The notes under the pieces: generated by a model | Databases searched by the model: none | The model's input: only the letters and a program-made list of their open reading frames with translations | Told to the model about the DNA's origin: nothing | In this document: piece after piece, positions 17,385 through 26,221 of the stretch | How positions within the stretch are numbered: position 1 is the stretch's first letter | Layout of the letters: each line of letters begins with the position of its first letter | Program-made: the position numbers and the translations under genes | DNA from: PALSA-188 sp963720075 | Lineage (GTDB): Bacteria; Acidobacteriota; Terriglobia; Terriglobales; Acidobacteriaceae | DNA: 64,000 nucleotides | Direction: 5' to 3' | Assembly (NCBI GenBank): GCA_963720075.1 | Contig: CAVREG010000019.1 | Coordinates: 1,054,001 to 1,118,000 of the forward strand

Positions 17385-18161
17385 CTATTGATTAACTCCG
17401 CTGGCAAGAAATCCGCCATCAACGACCAATATTTCCCCATTCACAAAGCTGGCTGCGTCCGAGGCCAGGAATACCGCCGCTCCTGCGAGTTCATTTATGC
17501 TTCCGAAGCGTTTCATGGGAGTTCGCGACAGAAATTCGCGCCCACGCCCAGTACCGTTCAGGAGATTCGCATTCAAATCGGTCTTGAAAACGCCTGGCGC
17601 GATGGCGTTCACACAGACCCCGCGAGATCCCCACTCAATTGCCAGCGATTTCGTAAGCGACGCCACCGCAGCTTTGCTGGCGGCATACGCTGCCACCTCG
17701 AATAGCGCGACAAAGCTGCTCAAGGACGCGATGTTGACGATCCGGCCGTACCCACGCTGCAACATGTGTCTTCCGAACACCTGGGCGGCGCGGAGTGTGC
17801 CGGTGAGATTGGTCCCCATGATCGAATTCCATTCTTCTTCTGAGACCTCCAGCGTGGGGGTTCGCTTCGTTTGGCCGGCGCAGTTGATCATGATGTCTAC
17901 CTTGCCGAACTCGGTAATCGCGGACTTGAGAAGGTTTTCAAGGCTGGCCCGATCCTGCACATCGGAGGGGCACCGGAGGGAGCGGCGGCCTAACGCTTCG
18001 ATTTCGCTCACTGTGGAAGCTACAACGTCGGCGCGGCGTGACGTCGGAATCACGTCGGCGCCCGCCTCAGCGAGAGCCAGTGACATTCCACGACCGATGC
18101 CCGTGGTTCCACCAACTACAACTGCGGTTTTTCCCGTAAGGTCGAAAGGTTTGAAGGGCAT
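17385..18161 (-). CDS. SDR oxidoreductase, gluconate 5-dehydrogenase/KduD-like
   Basis: This 258-residue classical short-chain dehydrogenase uses NAD(P). It shows GGTTGIGRGMSLALAEAGADV (nucleotide binding), NCAG, the catalytic Ser-Tyr-Lys as NIASLSS and YAASKAA, and NAIAPGVFKTD. The opening FDLTGKTAVVVGG and the C-terminal DGGFLASG resemble 2-deoxy-D-gluconate 3-dehydrogenase (KduD) and gluconate 5-dehydrogenase. It starts at 18161, four bases after the stop of the upstream aldo/keto reductase; the longer frame would run back into that gene. With KDG kinase and KDPG aldolase transcribed divergently, a sugar-acid role is likely. Confidence 0.88.
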   Translation of the reverse strand: MPFKPFDLTGKTAVVVGGTTGIGRGMSLALAEAGADVIPTSRRADVVASTVSEIEALGRRSLRCPSDVQDRASLENLLKSAITEFGKVDIMINCAGQTKRTPTLEVSEEEWNSIMGTNLTGTLRAAQVFGRHMLQRGYGRIVNIASLSSFVALFEVAAYAASKAAVASLTKSLAIEWGSRGVCVNAIAPGVFKTDLNANLLNGTGRGREFLSRTPMKRFGSINELAGAAVFLASDAASFVNGEILVVDGGFLASGVNQ

Positions 18162-18165
18162 TGTG

Positions 18166-19035
18166 CTAAGCAGCGGCCGCGATTCTGCGAACCAGATCGT
18201 TCTGCTCGGCTTTGCTTTCCGCGCCAATAGTGAACGCGTCGAGAACATTAAGAGACAAGGCGTACTTCAACGCTTCATCTGGCCTCGTTCTCATGTCGCC
18301 TTGTCCCAGAATTTTCATGCCGACAACAGCCTTGCCCGACGCTCGCATTTCACGCAACACGCTAACGACCGAATCTGGGGTATCGTCCATGTGAGAACCG
18401 ATCGGGTTGATGCGAGCCAGATCCACTTCCACCCATGGAGATTTTGCCGTCGCGCGGAGCGCTTCGATAGAGTGGCAGGAACATCCGTGCGCCCGGATGG
18501 TTCCTCTCTCTTTGGCTTCAGAAAGGACATCCATCACTCCTCGATAACGATCGGTCCAATCGCCCTCAGTGACACAATGTATCAGGCAAATATCAATATA
18601 GTCAGTGCCGAGTTCCTTACGAAAACGGTCGAGGTCGGCGCGGGCAGATTTCGGGTCGCGTGAGAATGTCTTGGTCAGCACCGTCACTTTATCGCGCGGA
18701 ATATGCCTGAGGGCTTCCGCGACATAAGGATGACTTCCGTAGGAATCAGCCGCGTCAAAAAATCTCAGTCCCTGGTCATACCCATTGAGCAGAAGGCCGG
18801 ACAGGCCGGCCATGCCAAGAGCTGTTTGATTTGAGTGATGACCGCCTCCCACCGTGCCGGTTCCCATCGCCAGCCGGCTTGTGCGGATACCAGTTCTGCC
18901 CAATGTGATCGTGTCGTTAGCGGCAAATTTGCGCGGCAGGGGGACGGCTAGCACATTACGGAAAAGAGATCTTGAGCCGAGCCACGCCGCACCCAAACCA
19001 TACGACGTTTTGGCGATAAACTCCCGGCGTTTCAC
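18166..19035 (-). CDS. Aldo/keto reductase with twin-arginine signal
   Basis: The 289-residue protein opens with MKRREFIAKTSYGLGAAWLGSRSLF, a Tat-type signal. An aldo/keto reductase barrel follows: LGRTGIRTSRLAMGTGTVGG, FFDAADSYGSHPYVAEALR (the catalytic Asp and Tyr region), VLTKTF with the lysine, and ICLIHCVTEGD in place of the usual LHxxD strand. The export signal on a usually cytoplasmic NADPH enzyme recurs in Acidobacteria and Planctomycetes. It forms a two-gene operon with the SDR (four-base gap). The substrate is unknown; a sugar or sugar acid is likely from context. Confidence 0.88.
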   Translation of the reverse strand: MKRREFIAKTSYGLGAAWLGSRSLFRNVLAVPLPRKFAANDTITLGRTGIRTSRLAMGTGTVGGGHHSNQTALGMAGLSGLLLNGYDQGLRFFDAADSYGSHPYVAEALRHIPRDKVTVLTKTFSRDPKSARADLDRFRKELGTDYIDICLIHCVTEGDWTDRYRGVMDVLSEAKERGTIRAHGCSCHSIEALRATAKSPWVEVDLARINPIGSHMDDTPDSVVSVLREMRASGKAVVGMKILGQGDMRTRPDEALKYALSLNVLDAFTIGAESKAEQNDLVRRIAAAA

Positions 19036-19155
19036 TTGCTCTCCACTTTGTTCATTTCTGTTTTACTCCCCGCTAAAGGTCTTGACAAGCGGTTCGGGGC
19101 GGATGGCGCTTAGACGCTAGTGATTCGTTAATAGACGGACGGTTACTTCATGGAA

Positions 19156-19207
19156 TTGTTTCGAAACAAGATTTACAATCGTCGGACCCTAATGAAACTC
19201 ATTTCAT
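19156..19207. promoter_or_regulatory. Two palindromes in the divergent sugar-acid control region
   Basis: TTGTTTCGAAACAA (19156-19169) is a perfect 14-bp palindrome and ATGAAACTCATTTCAT (19192-19207) has perfect 6-bp arms round four bases. Both lie in the 175-bp gap between the aldo/keto reductase and the KDG kinase. They are candidate operators; the second recalls TGAAA...TTTCA sites of KdgR-type regulators but its spacer is shorter. Confidence 0.6.
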
Positions 19208-19210
19208 AAT

Positions 19211-20332
19211 ATGAAATCGAATATTACACACGTGGGCACGATGCGGCTCAAGTCCAAGGAAAAATGCAGGTGGGATCTCGCCAGTCTGGGTGAGGTCATG
19301 CTGCGACTCGATCCCGGCGATTCCCGCATTTCTACGGCTCGGAATTTTCAAGCGTGGGAAGGTGGCGGGGAATATAACGTTGCGCGTGGGCTGCGACGCT
19401 GTTTTGGATTGAGCACAACGATCGTGACCGCGCTCGCTGATAATCCCATAGGCCGATTGCTTCAGGATCTTATTTATCAGGGTGGCGTTGATCAATCGCA
19501 TCTTAAATGGGTCGCGTATGACGGTATTGGGCGCAGCGTCCGCAATGGCCTGAATTTTACTGAACGTGGATTTGGCCTGCGGGCTCCCGTGGGGTGTTCC
19601 GATCGCGGACACACTGCGGTGTCACAACTAAAACCGGGAGATATTGATTGGGAGCAAATTTTCGGACACGAAGGTTCGCGTTGGTTTCATACGGGCGGAA
19701 TTTTTTGCGCACTATCCGATAGCACGCCGATAGTAGCGAACGAGGCAATGCAATCGGCCAAGCGACATGGCACTTTGATTTCGTACGATTTGAATTACCG
19801 TGAATCGCTATGGAAAACCTTTGGAGGCCGGAAGCGCGCGATAGAGGTTAATCGGGGATTGGTTTCCCACGTTGACGCACTCATCGGAAATGAAGAAGAC
19901 TTTACCGCCGCACTAGGTTTCGAAGTGGAGGGGGTGGACGAGAATCTTTCCAACCTAAGTGCTGACAACTTCGGGCGGATGATTGACCGCGTGCTAGCTG
20001 AATTTCCGAATCTTAAGATTGTGGCGACCACCCTGCGAAATGCAAAGAGCGCTACGCGAAACGACTGGGGAGCAGTCTGCTATTACGATGGCCAACTCTA
20101 TCAAGCTACTACTCGTCAGGACGTTGAAATCTTCGACCGCATCGGCGGAGGGGATTCATTCGCTTCAGGCCTGATCTATGGATTTTTAACCGAGCGTGGG
20201 CCGCAATGGGCGGTCCAGTGCGGCGCGGCGCATGGCGCGCTCGCGATGACCACCCCAGGCGACACCACGATGGCAACACTAGCCGAAGTGGAAAAAGTGA
20301 TGAAAGGCGCAAGCGTGCGCGTCGCGCGATAA
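19211..20332 (+). CDS. kdgK: PfkB-family sugar kinase, probable 2-keto-3-deoxygluconate kinase
   Basis: The 373-residue ribokinase-fold enzyme phosphorylates a small sugar or sugar acid with ATP. It shows LGEVMLRLDPGDSRI at the start of the fold, the substrate segment WEGGGEYNVARGLRRCFGLSTTIVTALADNPIGR, SYDLNYRESLW, and the catalytic FDRIGGGDSFASGLIYGF with its Asp. The following gene is KDPG aldolase, so 2-keto-3-deoxygluconate is the likely substrate. The ATG at 19211 has no obvious ribosome site; an ATG at 19250 is an alternative. The protein is longer than typical KdgK (about 310-340). Confidence 0.87.
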   Translation: MKSNITHVGTMRLKSKEKCRWDLASLGEVMLRLDPGDSRISTARNFQAWEGGGEYNVARGLRRCFGLSTTIVTALADNPIGRLLQDLIYQGGVDQSHLKWVAYDGIGRSVRNGLNFTERGFGLRAPVGCSDRGHTAVSQLKPGDIDWEQIFGHEGSRWFHTGGIFCALSDSTPIVANEAMQSAKRHGTLISYDLNYRESLWKTFGGRKRAIEVNRGLVSHVDALIGNEEDFTAALGFEVEGVDENLSNLSADNFGRMIDRVLAEFPNLKIVATTLRNAKSATRNDWGAVCYYDGQLYQATTRQDVEIFDRIGGGDSFASGLIYGFLTERGPQWAVQCGAAHGALAMTTPGDTTMATLAEVEKVMKGASVRVAR

Positions 20333-20349
20333 ATAATTCATGGAGCTTC

Positions 20350-21009
20350 GTGAAAACCACCAGCAAAGCTGAAGTGCTTCACAGAATTCGCGAGGTCGGT
20401 TTAGTTCCCGTTGTTCGCGCCGACTCCGCTGAGATGGCCCGCCGTGCCGTGGCTGCTGTTTGCGCAGGCGGAATTTCGATCGTCGAAATCACTATGACCG
20501 TGCCGGGCGCGATTGATGTGATCAGAGCGCTTTCGGAAGAGACCGGCGACCAGACATTGATAGGCGCGGGCACTGTGCTCGATGCGCCCACGGCGCGGAA
20601 GTGCGTCCAGGCAGGAGCGCAATTTATCGTAAGTCCTGCTCTCGATCTCAAAACGATTGAGTCGTGCAAAGATATGGGCATCGCAATGATGGCGGGTGCG
20701 CTGACGCCGACCGAGATTTACGCAGCGTGGGCTGCCGGCGCGGATTTAGTAAAAGTTTTTCCCGCTGGTTCAGTCGGCGGACCAAGCTACCTCAAGGCTA
20801 TTAAAGGACCGTTGCCTCACATCAAACTGGTCCCCACAGGCGGAGTATCTCTCAAGACCGCCGCAGCGTTCATCGAAGCTGGAGCAGAAGCGCTCGGAGT
20901 AGGCACCGACCTCGTTGATACGAAAGCTTTGAAAGATGGTTTAGACGGTACCATCACTGACCGCGCACGGCAGTACGTGGATATTGTGAAGCAGGCCCGG
21001 AGCGGCTAA
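20350..21009 (+). CDS. eda: KDPG/KHG aldolase
   Basis: This class I aldolase of 219 residues splits 2-keto-3-deoxy-6-phosphogluconate into pyruvate and glyceraldehyde-3-phosphate (Entner-Doudoroff). Motifs are GLVPVVRADS, the catalytic Glu in SIVEITMTVPGA, LIGAGTVLDA, FIVSPALD, and the Schiff-base lysine in ADLVKVFPAG, then LVPTGGVSL. The GTG at 20350 is chosen because GGAG lies five bases upstream and the open frame before it overlaps the kinase gene. It follows kdgK by 17 bases, so the pair converts KDG to triose in one transcript. Confidence 0.95.
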   Translation: MKTTSKAEVLHRIREVGLVPVVRADSAEMARRAVAAVCAGGISIVEITMTVPGAIDVIRALSEETGDQTLIGAGTVLDAPTARKCVQAGAQFIVSPALDLKTIESCKDMGIAMMAGALTPTEIYAAWAAGADLVKVFPAGSVGGPSYLKAIKGPLPHIKLVPTGGVSLKTAAAFIEAGAEALGVGTDLVDTKALKDGLDGTITDRARQYVDIVKQARSG

Positions 21010-21087
21010 CTGCAAATAATTCAGCTGGAATATGCACACGAGACGTCTGATTGTTGCTCTGGAGCGATTTGAAATTCGCAAATTAAA

Positions 21088-22578
21088 CTAACTGGCTGGT
21101 TTCCACCGCAAAACCGGCTTCCGAGCCGCGGCCGTTTCATCCAGACGCGACACGCGCGTGGTGTATGGCGCTTGCAGCACCATGTTCGGATCTTCTTCGA
21201 TTTCTTCTGCGATTGATCGCATGGCTTCCACGAACAGATCCAATTCTTCTCGCGACTCACTCTCGGTGGGTTCGATCATCAGCGCGCCTGGAACGATCAG
21301 CGGAAAGGCCGTGGTGTAGGGATGGAAGCCGTAATCAATCAGGCGCTTCGCGATGTCCATTGTGCGAACGCCTTTCTTAGCTTGCAATTTATCGCTGAAA
21401 ACGACTTCATGCATCGTGGGAGTCTTGTAGGGCAGGTCGTATGCGCCTTCAAGGCCCTTGCGTATGTAGTTCGCATTGAGCACCGCATCTTCGGTGGTCT
21501 CGCGCAAACCATCCGGACCATTGGCCATGATGTAGGCGAGGGCACGAACGAACATTCCAAAGTTTCCATAGAACGCGCGCACCCTTCCGACGGAGTTTGG
21601 GCGGTTGTAGTCAAAGCCTAATGTGCCGTCCGACTTTGTAATGACTACAGGAGTGGGGAGAAATGGTTCGAGGATTTTCTTGACCGCAACCGGCCCGGAA
21701 CCAGGTCCTCCTCCGCCGTGTGGCGTCGAAAAAGTTTTATGTAGATTAAGATGCATCACGTCCACGCCGAAATCGCCGGGGCGCACTTTGCCGACCAGCG
21801 CGTTCATATTTGCGCCGTCCATGTATAGCAACCCGCCTTTCGCGTGCATGACGTCGGCGATCTTGTGAATCTCTTGCTCGAAGATTCCCAACGTATTGGG
21901 ATTAGTGAGCATGAGGGCCGCCACGTCCTCGTTCATTTGTGACGCCAAAGCCGCAACGTCCACCATGCCGCTGGCATTCGATTTGAGGTTCTCGACCGCG
22001 TAGCCAACCAATGCCGCCGTCGCCGGATTCGTGCCGTGCGCTGAGTCTGGGATTAGAATTTTCTTGCGCGGCGAGCCTTTCGACTGATGGTACGCACGCA
22101 CCATGAGCAGTCCAGTGAGTTCTCCGTGAGCTCCCGCAGCAGGTTGCAGGGTAATGGCATCCATTCCGGTGATGTCGTTCAGGCAATCCGCCAGAGTTTT
22201 CAGAATTAGCAGCGCGCCTTGAGAAATCTTCTCCGGCTGGTAAGGATGAGCATTTGCCAGGCCGTCCATCCGCGCCACGACTTCATTCACGCGCGGGTTG
22301 TATTTCATGGTGCAAGAGCCTAGCGGATACATGCCAAGATCAATTGCGTAGTTCCAGGTTGAAAGCCGAGTGAAGTGGCGAATGATTTCGATCTCGCTAA
22401 CTTCTGGTAGGCTTCCTAAATCTTTTCTCTCCGCTGCGCCTAATATCTGCGAGGCATTGATCTCGGGAACGTCGAGCGGAGGAAGCTTCCAGGCTGCCTT
22501 GCCGGGGGATGATTTTTCGAAGATGAGTCCCTCATTTTGACTGGTGTGGCGAGTGGCCTTACGGGTGGAATGTTTCAT
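21088..22578 (-). CDS. gcvPB: Glycine dehydrogenase (decarboxylating) subunit 2
   Basis: This 496-residue PLP-dependent half of the P protein decarboxylates glycine and passes the aminomethyl group to GcvH. The PLP lysine is in LNLHKTFSTPHGGGGPGSGPVAVK; other family segments are YPLGSCTMKYNPRVNEVVARM, LQPAAGAHGELTGLLMVRAYH, IPDSAHGTNPATAALVGY and LMIEPTESE. Length is typical of the two-subunit form. Its start overlaps the gcvPA stop by four bases (ATGA), indicating coupled translation. Confidence 0.97.
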   Translation of the reverse strand: MKHSTRKATRHTSQNEGLIFEKSSPGKAAWKLPPLDVPEINASQILGAAERKDLGSLPEVSEIEIIRHFTRLSTWNYAIDLGMYPLGSCTMKYNPRVNEVVARMDGLANAHPYQPEKISQGALLILKTLADCLNDITGMDAITLQPAAGAHGELTGLLMVRAYHQSKGSPRKKILIPDSAHGTNPATAALVGYAVENLKSNASGMVDVAALASQMNEDVAALMLTNPNTLGIFEQEIHKIADVMHAKGGLLYMDGANMNALVGKVRPGDFGVDVMHLNLHKTFSTPHGGGGPGSGPVAVKKILEPFLPTPVVITKSDGTLGFDYNRPNSVGRVRAFYGNFGMFVRALAYIMANGPDGLRETTEDAVLNANYIRKGLEGAYDLPYKTPTMHEVVFSDKLQAKKGVRTMDIAKRLIDYGFHPYTTAFPLIVPGALMIEPTESESREELDLFVEAMRSIAEEIEEDPNMVLQAPYTTRVSRLDETAAARKPVLRWKPAS

Positions 22579-23942
22579 CGGACCACCTCCTCAACTTCCG
22601 GCGCGGCGGACTGTTCGTTTTCAGCGACCAAGCCGACAACCATGTCTATGGCCGTGCGTGGAGTCATCTCAGTACAGCACCATAGACTGGCATTCCCGAG
22701 TTCCGGGAAAAATTTCTTGAGCGGAAGTCCCCCGACGATCTTATGTTTGAGTGCAAGGTTATTTATCTCGTAAGGATCTTCAGAGGACCGCAACACGAAC
22801 TCATTAAATCGCGGCGCTTCCGAGAACAAGACAATAGCGTTTTTTTCAAATTGTCCGACGGCATAAGCAGTCTTCGCCAAATTCTGCTTCGCCAATTCGC
22901 GAAGGCCTATCTTTCCATACACGGTCATGAAGATGTTCGCCATCAGCGCGATCAATGCCTGATTGGTGCAGATGTTGGAAGTCGCCTTTTCGCGGCGAAT
23001 GTGTTGCTCGCGCGTGGCCAGGGTTAGAACGAATCCGCGCTTGCCGTTCTTGTCGGTGGTTTGCCCTACTAACCGTCCGGGCATCTGGCGGACATATTGT
23101 TCGCGTGTTGCAATTACTCCACAATAGGGGCCACCATATCCGAGCGGAACGCCGAACGATTGCGCTTCCATCGCAATGATGTCGGCTTGACGCGGAGGTT
23201 CGACGATGCCAAGCGAAATTGCCTCCGCGATGGATACTACTAACATCGCGCCGTGTTTGTGCGCAATATCCGCGACGGCCGCCACATCTTCAATGGTTCC
23301 GAAAAAATTTGGCGATTGGATGAGGACGCACGCGGTGTCGGCGGTGATTGACTTCTCCAGCACATTCAAGTCAACACGACCAGTGTCTAAGAATGCTAAG
23401 TCCGAGAGGGGCATGCCCTGATGGAATGCATAAGTCGTCAGAACCTCGCGGTATTCGGGATGCACGCTGCGGGCTACGACGACTGAGCGGCGCCCGGTCA
23501 GCCGGACCGCCATCATCACAGCCTCGGCGGCCGCAGTCGATCCGTCATACATCGAAGCGTTGGCGACTTCCATGCCGGTGAGTTCGCAAATCATTGTCTG
23601 GAACTCGAAGATTGACTGGAGGGTCCCCTGCGAAACCTCGGCCTGATATGGAGTGTAGGCGGTCAAGAACTCGCCCCGAGAGATCAGAGAATCAATGATT
23701 ACAGGCCGATAGTGGTAGTAAGCCCCGGCACCAAGGAACGTAGTGTACCCATCGCCATTTTCGCGGGAGCGGTCGCGGAACCAATCTACAATCTCGGACT
23801 CCGCCATCTGCCGCGGTACTTTGAGGTCACGTTTGAGACGATATTCGGCGGGGATAGGCGAAAACAAATCGTCTATCGAACGAGCGCCAATCACGGCAAG
23901 CATAGCTTCGCGGTCGGCGGGGGATTTAGGCAAATAGCGCAT
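22575..23942 (-). CDS. gcvPA: Glycine dehydrogenase (decarboxylating) subunit 1
   Basis: This 455-residue subunit forms the other half of the split P protein. It opens with MRYLPKSPADREAMLAVIGARSIDDLFSPIP and carries TFLGAGAYYHYRPVIIDSLISRGEFLTAYTPYQAEVSQGTLQSIFEFQTMICELTGMEVANASMYDGSTA, a strongly conserved block. GGPYCGVIATREQYVRQMPGRLVGQT and STNICTNQALIALMA-like segments follow. It lies 196 bases downstream of the small membrane gene of the gcv operon and overlaps gcvPB by four bases. Confidence 0.97.
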   Translation of the reverse strand: MRYLPKSPADREAMLAVIGARSIDDLFSPIPAEYRLKRDLKVPRQMAESEIVDWFRDRSRENGDGYTTFLGAGAYYHYRPVIIDSLISRGEFLTAYTPYQAEVSQGTLQSIFEFQTMICELTGMEVANASMYDGSTAAAEAVMMAVRLTGRRSVVVARSVHPEYREVLTTYAFHQGMPLSDLAFLDTGRVDLNVLEKSITADTACVLIQSPNFFGTIEDVAAVADIAHKHGAMLVVSIAEAISLGIVEPPRQADIIAMEAQSFGVPLGYGGPYCGVIATREQYVRQMPGRLVGQTTDKNGKRGFVLTLATREQHIRREKATSNICTNQALIALMANIFMTVYGKIGLRELAKQNLAKTAYAVGQFEKNAIVLFSEAPRFNEFVLRSSEDPYEINNLALKHKIVGGLPLKKFFPELGNASLWCCTEMTPRTAIDMVVGLVAENEQSAAPEVEEVVR

Positions 23943-24138
23943 GAGAGGATACTAAGAGATTATTAGATGTAACAGAAATCAGGCGGATTCTGTGGCCCCT
24001 TTTTTAAGTGCAACGTTGGGCGTGCAGAATCTTACTCAGACCGTTGCAACACAGGCTTCGGAAAGACTCGTGCTTTTCTCTCTTAAAGCCGTTTCCCCAC
24101 TGGCTAGTTTTCCCGGATTCTGGGCAGCGGTTGTCAGC

Positions 24139-24384
24139 CTACAGATCAAGGTTTTTCCTTGCCGGAACAAATGAAAGTGCGATGATGCCAAACAGCGCGA
24201 ACATAGAAACGCTCAAGCTCCATTGAGGCCGAAACCCAACGAGGATCACCCAAAAAACTACTAGCAGCAATTGGAGCGTACCAATCGCAATCCGGTGTCC
24301 GCGTGCCTCGTTGCGATACTTGCCCCAAAGCGCGAATCGGACTGCTATAAGGACGGTTATAACGAGGGCGACAGCGTAGTCCAT
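24139..24384 (-). CDS. Small membrane protein within the gcv operon
   Basis: No family is recognised. The 81-residue protein has three hydrophobic segments: YAVALVITVLIAVRFALW, IAIGTLQLLLVVFWVILVGF and LSVSMFALFGIIALSFV. An open frame reaches back to a GTG overlapping the gcvH stop, but GGAG five bases before the ATG at 24384 makes that the better start. It lies between gcvH and gcvPA on the same strand and is probably co-transcribed. A link with glycine metabolism is not established. Confidence 0.65.
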   Translation of the reverse strand: MDYAVALVITVLIAVRFALWGKYRNEARGHRIAIGTLQLLLVVFWVILVGFRPQWSLSVSMFALFGIIALSFVPARKNLDL

Positions 24385-24434
24385 TTCGTCTCCAGCGCGT
24401 TTAGGGGGAACCCTCGATTGGCGGCGCAGTTCCA

Positions 24435-24818
24435 CTAGCTTTCTTCTGCCACAAACTTCTCGTAATCCGCAGACGACAAGAGCGAGTTCAGTTCCGCCGC
24501 ATCTTGCAAATTGATTTTTATTAACCAGGCGCTGTGAGCATCTTTGTTTATGTTCTCAGGAGTGGTAGCCAAATCTGCGTTCACTTCCGTCACGGTCCCA
24601 GAAGCGGGAGAATATAAGTCAGAGACGGCCTTTACCGATTCGACCGATCCGAAAGTCTTGCCCTTCGCGACCTCAGCCCCAACCTTGGGCAGTTCGACAA
24701 AAACAATATCTCCTAAAGATTCCTGAGCATGACTTGTAATTCCGATCGTCGCCGTCGAGCCATTAGCCTTGATCCACTCGTGCTCTTTTGTGTATTTGAA
24801 GTCGGCTGGATAAGTCAT
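24435..24818 (-). CDS. gcvH: Glycine cleavage system H protein
   Basis: The 127-residue lipoyl carrier shuttles the aminomethyl group between the P, T and L proteins. The lipoylated residue is Lys63 in FGSVESVKAVSDLYSPASGTVTEVNADL. KYTKEHEWIK at the N-terminus and DAHSAWLIKINL near the C-terminus are typical. It follows gcvT by 30 bases. Confidence 0.98.
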   Translation of the reverse strand: MTYPADFKYTKEHEWIKANGSTATIGITSHAQESLGDIVFVELPKVGAEVAKGKTFGSVESVKAVSDLYSPASGTVTEVNADLATTPENINKDAHSAWLIKINLQDAAELNSLLSSADYEKFVAEES

Positions 24819-24848
24819 TCTTGCTTGTCCTTGGTCACTTGGGATTTT

Positions 24849-26024
24849 CTAGAGGCCCTTCTTCGGACGTTTATAAAAAGGTGTCGGCACAATTTTGGCC
24901 GCGACCGGCTGGCTGCGAATCTCGACTTTCAATGTTGATCCGAGTTCTGCGAATTCTGGCGGAACATATGCCAAAGCTATATTTTTTTTCAGAAATGGAG
25001 CAAAAGATCCACTGGTAACGTATCCAATTTCTTTGCCGCCATCGTCGAGAATTTTATATCCATCGCGCGCGATGCCGCGCCCCGTCATTTCCAAACCGAC
25101 TAATGTGCGGGTAAGTCCCCGGTCCTTCGCGTGTTCCAATGCGGATCGCCCGATGAAATCTGGTTTGTCCATCTTGCAGAAGCGATCAAGCCCGGCTTCC
25201 CAAACATTGATGGTATCGGAAATTTCGTGTCCGTAGAGAGGCAGTTTTCCTTCGAGCCGCAAGGTATTTCGAGCCCCTAGCCCGCAGGGCACGACTCCGA
25301 ATTCCTCGCCCACCTCCAACAACATATTCCAGACCCATATGCTCGTACGCTCATCCGACGGGACGTAGATTTCAAATCCGTCTTCAGCGGTGTAGCCGGT
25401 TCGAGCAATAAGGGTGTCCCCGAGATAGTGGCGCGCCGACTTATCGGCAAGTTGAATGTTTCCCCGAGTGAACCAATAGAACTTTATCGAGGAAAGATCC
25501 GTCCTCGGCGTAATTTTTTGCAACAAGTTCTCGGCCTTCGGACCTTGAATCGCAATCTGCGTAAAGTCGTCGGAAACATTCTCGACCCTGCAGTTGAATC
25601 CGACACAGTTGTCTCGCACCCAGCTGAAGTCTTTTTCGCGGGTACCAGCGTTGATTACGAGCATGTAATCATTCTCGCCGAGGCGATGAACTACGACATC
25701 ATCCACGAACGTTCCCTGCGGGTAGAGAAGCGCCGAATATTGCGCCTGTCCGATGGCAAGTTTCGAAGCATCATTCATGGAAATATACTGCACAGCGGCG
25801 AGCGAATCGGGGCCGGAAATCCGGATATCCCCCATGTGGCTCACATCGAAGATGCCAACTCCGGTTCGGACCGCATTGTGCTCGGCGATAATTCCGCCCG
25901 CCGAAGGATATTCGACCGGCATATCCCATCCATTGAAGTCCACCATCTTCGCACCCATCTTGCGATGGGCCGAATTCAGTGCCGTCTTGCGAACGGTGGT
26001 AGAGATGGTTTCAACAGCAGACAA
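24849..26024 (-). CDS. gcvT: Glycine cleavage system T protein (aminomethyltransferase)
   Basis: This 391-residue enzyme transfers the one-carbon unit from GcvH to tetrahydrofolate and frees ammonia. It shows GWDMPVEYPSAGGIIAEHNAVRTGVGIFDVSHMGDIRISGPD, the catalytic-loop Asp/Arg neighbourhood, YTAEDGFEIYVPSDE, CGLGARNTLRLEGKLPLYGHEI and DFIGRSALE. The start is a TTG at 26024 with GAGGG five bases upstream; the first in-frame ATG would remove conserved residues. It is the first gene of the gcv operon, with the DsbA-like gene divergent. I see no glycine riboswitch in the 197-base leader region. Confidence 0.96.
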   Translation of the reverse strand: MSAVETISTTVRKTALNSAHRKMGAKMVDFNGWDMPVEYPSAGGIIAEHNAVRTGVGIFDVSHMGDIRISGPDSLAAVQYISMNDASKLAIGQAQYSALLYPQGTFVDDVVVHRLGENDYMLVINAGTREKDFSWVRDNCVGFNCRVENVSDDFTQIAIQGPKAENLLQKITPRTDLSSIKFYWFTRGNIQLADKSARHYLGDTLIARTGYTAEDGFEIYVPSDERTSIWVWNMLLEVGEEFGVVPCGLGARNTLRLEGKLPLYGHEISDTINVWEAGLDRFCKMDKPDFIGRSALEHAKDRGLTRTLVGLEMTGRGIARDGYKILDDGGKEIGYVTSGSFAPFLKKNIALAYVPPEFAELGSTLKVEIRSQPVAAKIVPTPFYKRPKKGL

Positions 26025-26221
26025 TGAGTCCCTCGAATGAGTTCGGAGTTTAGGCCGGAAGGTTTACCCTAACACGCAATAAGTTACGGGTTCAATCGGC
26101 TCGAAAGTTTGTTTCGCCAGGATTTTCGAAGAATCCGGTGAATGAGGATACCGTTGCATAACGTTAGTAAGATAACCATGTCAAAAATCGCCTATGCGGT
26201 CCCACTTATCGGTTACCATAA

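Noticed and set aside
20206..20349. Upstream extension of the KDPG aldolase
   Set aside because: It overlaps the kinase gene out of frame, and the GTG at 20350 has its own GGAG.
26025..26221. Glycine riboswitch upstream of gcvT
   Set aside because: The conserved glycine-aptamer core sequences are not present in the leader region on the minus strand.
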